A DNA stretch of 34,904 bases from Oehlia diaphana (taxonomy: Eukaryota > Glomeromycota > Glomeromycetes > Glomerales > Glomeraceae), in the NCBI GenBank assembly GCA_003833135.1, contig QZLH01001081.1, positions 9,401 through 44,304 of the forward strand. The letters are read 5' to 3'. Shown here piece after piece: positions 33,611 to 34,904 of the stretch (positions are counted from its first letter, which is position 1; every line of letters begins with the position of its first letter). A program made the position numbers and the translations under genes. A model generated the notes under the pieces. It saw only the letters and a program-made list of their open reading frames with translations, ran no database searches and had not been told where the DNA came from.

Positions 33611-34026
33611 TTTTACCTTATTTTTAATAAAGGTATTTTTTTTTACTTTTTGATGAAGGTATTTTTTGCCTTCTTTTTTTTTTAAATGGTTATTTTATCT
33701 TTGTTTTGATAAAGATTTTGTTATCTTTTCGCGATAAAGGTTTTTTTTTTTGCTTTCCTTTAATGAAGGTCTTTTGAAAAAGTTTTTTTTGCCTTTTTTT
33801 GATAAGGGTTTTTTTTTATCTTTTCGTAATAAAATTTTTTTTTTTATCTTTCTTTAATGAAGATCTTTTTGATAAAAGGTTCTTTTTTACCTTTCTTTGA
33901 TAAAGGTTTTTTTTTGTATTTTCGTAATAAAGGTTTTTTTTCTTGCCCTGATGAAAAATATTTTTTTTTTTTACTTTTTCATGATAAAAGGTTTTTTTTT
34001 GCCTTCTTATGATGAAGGTTTTTTTA
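33611..34026. repeat. T-rich minisatellite, ~27-bp unit, about 14-15 copies
   Basis: Repeated units of the form GATAAAGG + T run + GCCTTTCTTT, with variants GATGAAGG and TAATAAAGG. Unit lengths vary mainly because of T-run length. It occupies about 415 bp and is strand-asymmetric, with long T runs on the plus strand. Confidence 0.75.
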
Positions 34027-34166
34027 CATAATTATTTTTCTTTTTTTTTAAAAAAAAAGAAAAAATAGAATGTTACCACCCAGATAATTGTATAGTATTT
34101 TTTGGTGGGAATGCAAGATTTTTCAGAGTTGCGGCGATAGATATCAAATGCTGGATTAAAGAAATA

Positions 34167-34439
34167 CACTGGTAAAAAAATGATATATCTTACATATATC
34201 GGGTACTCAAAATGTAGAAAATCATACACAAATAATACACATATCATACACATATCAGGTACTAATATATATATCATACATATATCAAATACCTGATAGG
34301 TATACGATATATATAAGTACCCGATATGTATATGATATGTGTATTATTTGTGTATGATTTTCCACATTTTGAGTACCCAATATAATATATGTAAGATATA
34401 TGTAGGATATGTATAGGATAGACCATTTTTTTACCAGTG
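34167..34439. mobile_element. 273-bp near-palindromic MITE with CACTGGTAAAAAAATG ends
   Basis: The left end CACTGGTAAAAAAATG (34167-34182) and the right end, reverse-complemented CACTGGTAAAAAAATG, are identical. Most of the interior is also self-complementary: the arm starting GGGTACTCAAAATGTAGAAA matches the reverse complement of the arm ending CCACATTTTGAGTACCC, including CATACACAAATAATACACAT. The flanking trinucleotides are ATA and ACA, close to a 3-bp duplication. CACTG ends with a 3-bp duplication would fit the CACTA/EnSpm superfamily, but this is tentative. Confidence 0.75.
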
Positions 34440-34569
34440 ACAGTTCTATTCCACAACAATTTGAACACGTTCAAAAAAGAAAAAAAGAAGAGTATGTATA
34501 GTATAAATTATTAATTTATATGATTTTTTAATATTAAGCGAAAATTAAATAAAGATTTATAATTTTTAG

Positions 34570-34904
34570 TTATGAGTTTGTTTATTTCCAAACCAAAAAA
34601 GATAAATCTTTATTTTATAATAAAGTAAATGGGCGTGAATTTAAGATTGAAAATGAAAAAGAATTTACAATTAAATTTTTACTTTTAAAAAGGAAAAAAT
34701 ATGAATATAATAATGTAATTTTGATTTATTTTTATTTATTTATTTATTTATTTATTTTTTTTTAATGATTTATATATGCTTTGCGGATATAAGTTGGATA
34801 TGAAACTGCCACATAATTTTACACTTTGTTCTGCATGTAATAGCCAAATTAACCGAGATGTTAAAGCAGCTGAAAAAGAACAAAAAAATATTATTGTAAT
34901 TTCT
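34570..34904 (+). CDS. 5' or internal part of a CxxC-containing gene, runs off the window
   Basis: A coding-like exon follows a TTTTTAG acceptor (34570-34714): it reads YEFVYFQTKKDKSLFYNKV and then FKIENEKEFTIKFLLLKRKK. It ends at a GTAATT donor. A second exon may begin at 34794 (TTG after AAG), in phase, reading LDMKLPHNFTLCSACNSQIN then RDVKAAEKEQ to the window end. Alternatively the second part opens at an upstream ATG and reads MLCGYKLDMKLPHNFT. A short exon ending at a GTATGT donor (34492) would also be in phase. The CSAC pair suggests a zinc-binding element. The function is unknown. Confidence 0.4.
34715..34793 (+). repeat. (ATTT)n microsatellite inside a putative intron
   Basis: About nine TTTA/ATTT units followed by a T run, between the two candidate exons of the right-end gene. 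Confidence 0.6.

Noticed and set aside
34032..34474. Two minus-strand frames of 66-81 codons rich in Ile/Tyr
   Set aside because: They lie mostly inside the hairpin MITE; the Tyr/Ile repeats come from its ATATAC words.

Overview
The window looks like nuclear DNA of an AT-rich, intron-rich fungus. The best guess is an arbuscular mycorrhizal fungus (Glomeromycotina, Rhizophagus-like). The reasons are very low GC outside exons, many 50-110 nt GT-AG introns, fungal-sized housekeeping proteins, Tc1-type and miniature transposons, and an AAA-ATPase-like/PD-(D/E)XK gene of a kind that is strongly expanded in these fungi. The organism is an inference; no rDNA or mitochondrial marker is present.

Layout. 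(1) 1-1174: right-hand part of a Tc1-type transposon on the minus strand; its transposase reads in one frame but carries three stops. (2) 1175-4417: AT-rich spacer with a 171-bp MITE (TA duplication) and two degenerate tandem arrays. (3) 4418-23885: a compact core of nine conserved genes: condensin subunit 1 (+, 21 exons), RNA polymerase I/III subunit AC19/RPC19 (-, 4 small exons), a mitoferrin-type mitochondrial iron carrier (-), EMC2 (+), ribosomal protein uS10/RPS20 (-), an F-box/WD protein (+), a UPF0390 small basic protein (-), CCT8/TCP-1 theta (+) and a CARM1/PRMT4-like arginine methyltransferase (-). I rebuilt the exons by hand. Every model keeps its frame, and total coding lengths are multiples of three and match family sizes. 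(4) 23886-28221: a very AT-rich desert with copies of a dispersed repeat. (5) 28222-30357: an AAA-ATPase-like/PD-(D/E)XK gene broken by a frameshift and a stop, with a degenerate nuclease motif. (6) 30358-34904: repeat-rich DNA with a Cys-containing coding relic, a repeat split by a poly(A)-tailed insertion with a 15-bp target duplication, a 72-nt T run, palindromic elements, a ~27-bp minisatellite, a 273-bp hairpin MITE, and the start of a CxxC gene that runs off the right end.

The core genes are unrelated in pathway (chromosome condensation, transcription, mitochondrial iron import, ER membrane insertion, translation, chaperonin folding, arginine methylation, probable ubiquitination). They are packed with short divergent promoters (mitoferrin/EMC2, 312 bp; RPS20/F-box, 223 bp) and convergent tails, so they are neighbours and not a pathway cluster. 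The sharp change at about 24 kb from a conserved gene block to an AT-rich, repeat-rich zone with a decayed lineage-expanded gene resembles the two-compartment genome organisation described for Rhizophagus.

I see no clear unknown system. The most interesting observations are two GC-AG introns with identical GCAAGT donors, a CARM1-type methyltransferase in a fungus, the decayed ATPase/nuclease gene, and the nested retroposition-like insertion for which the window itself supplies an unoccupied paralogous site.
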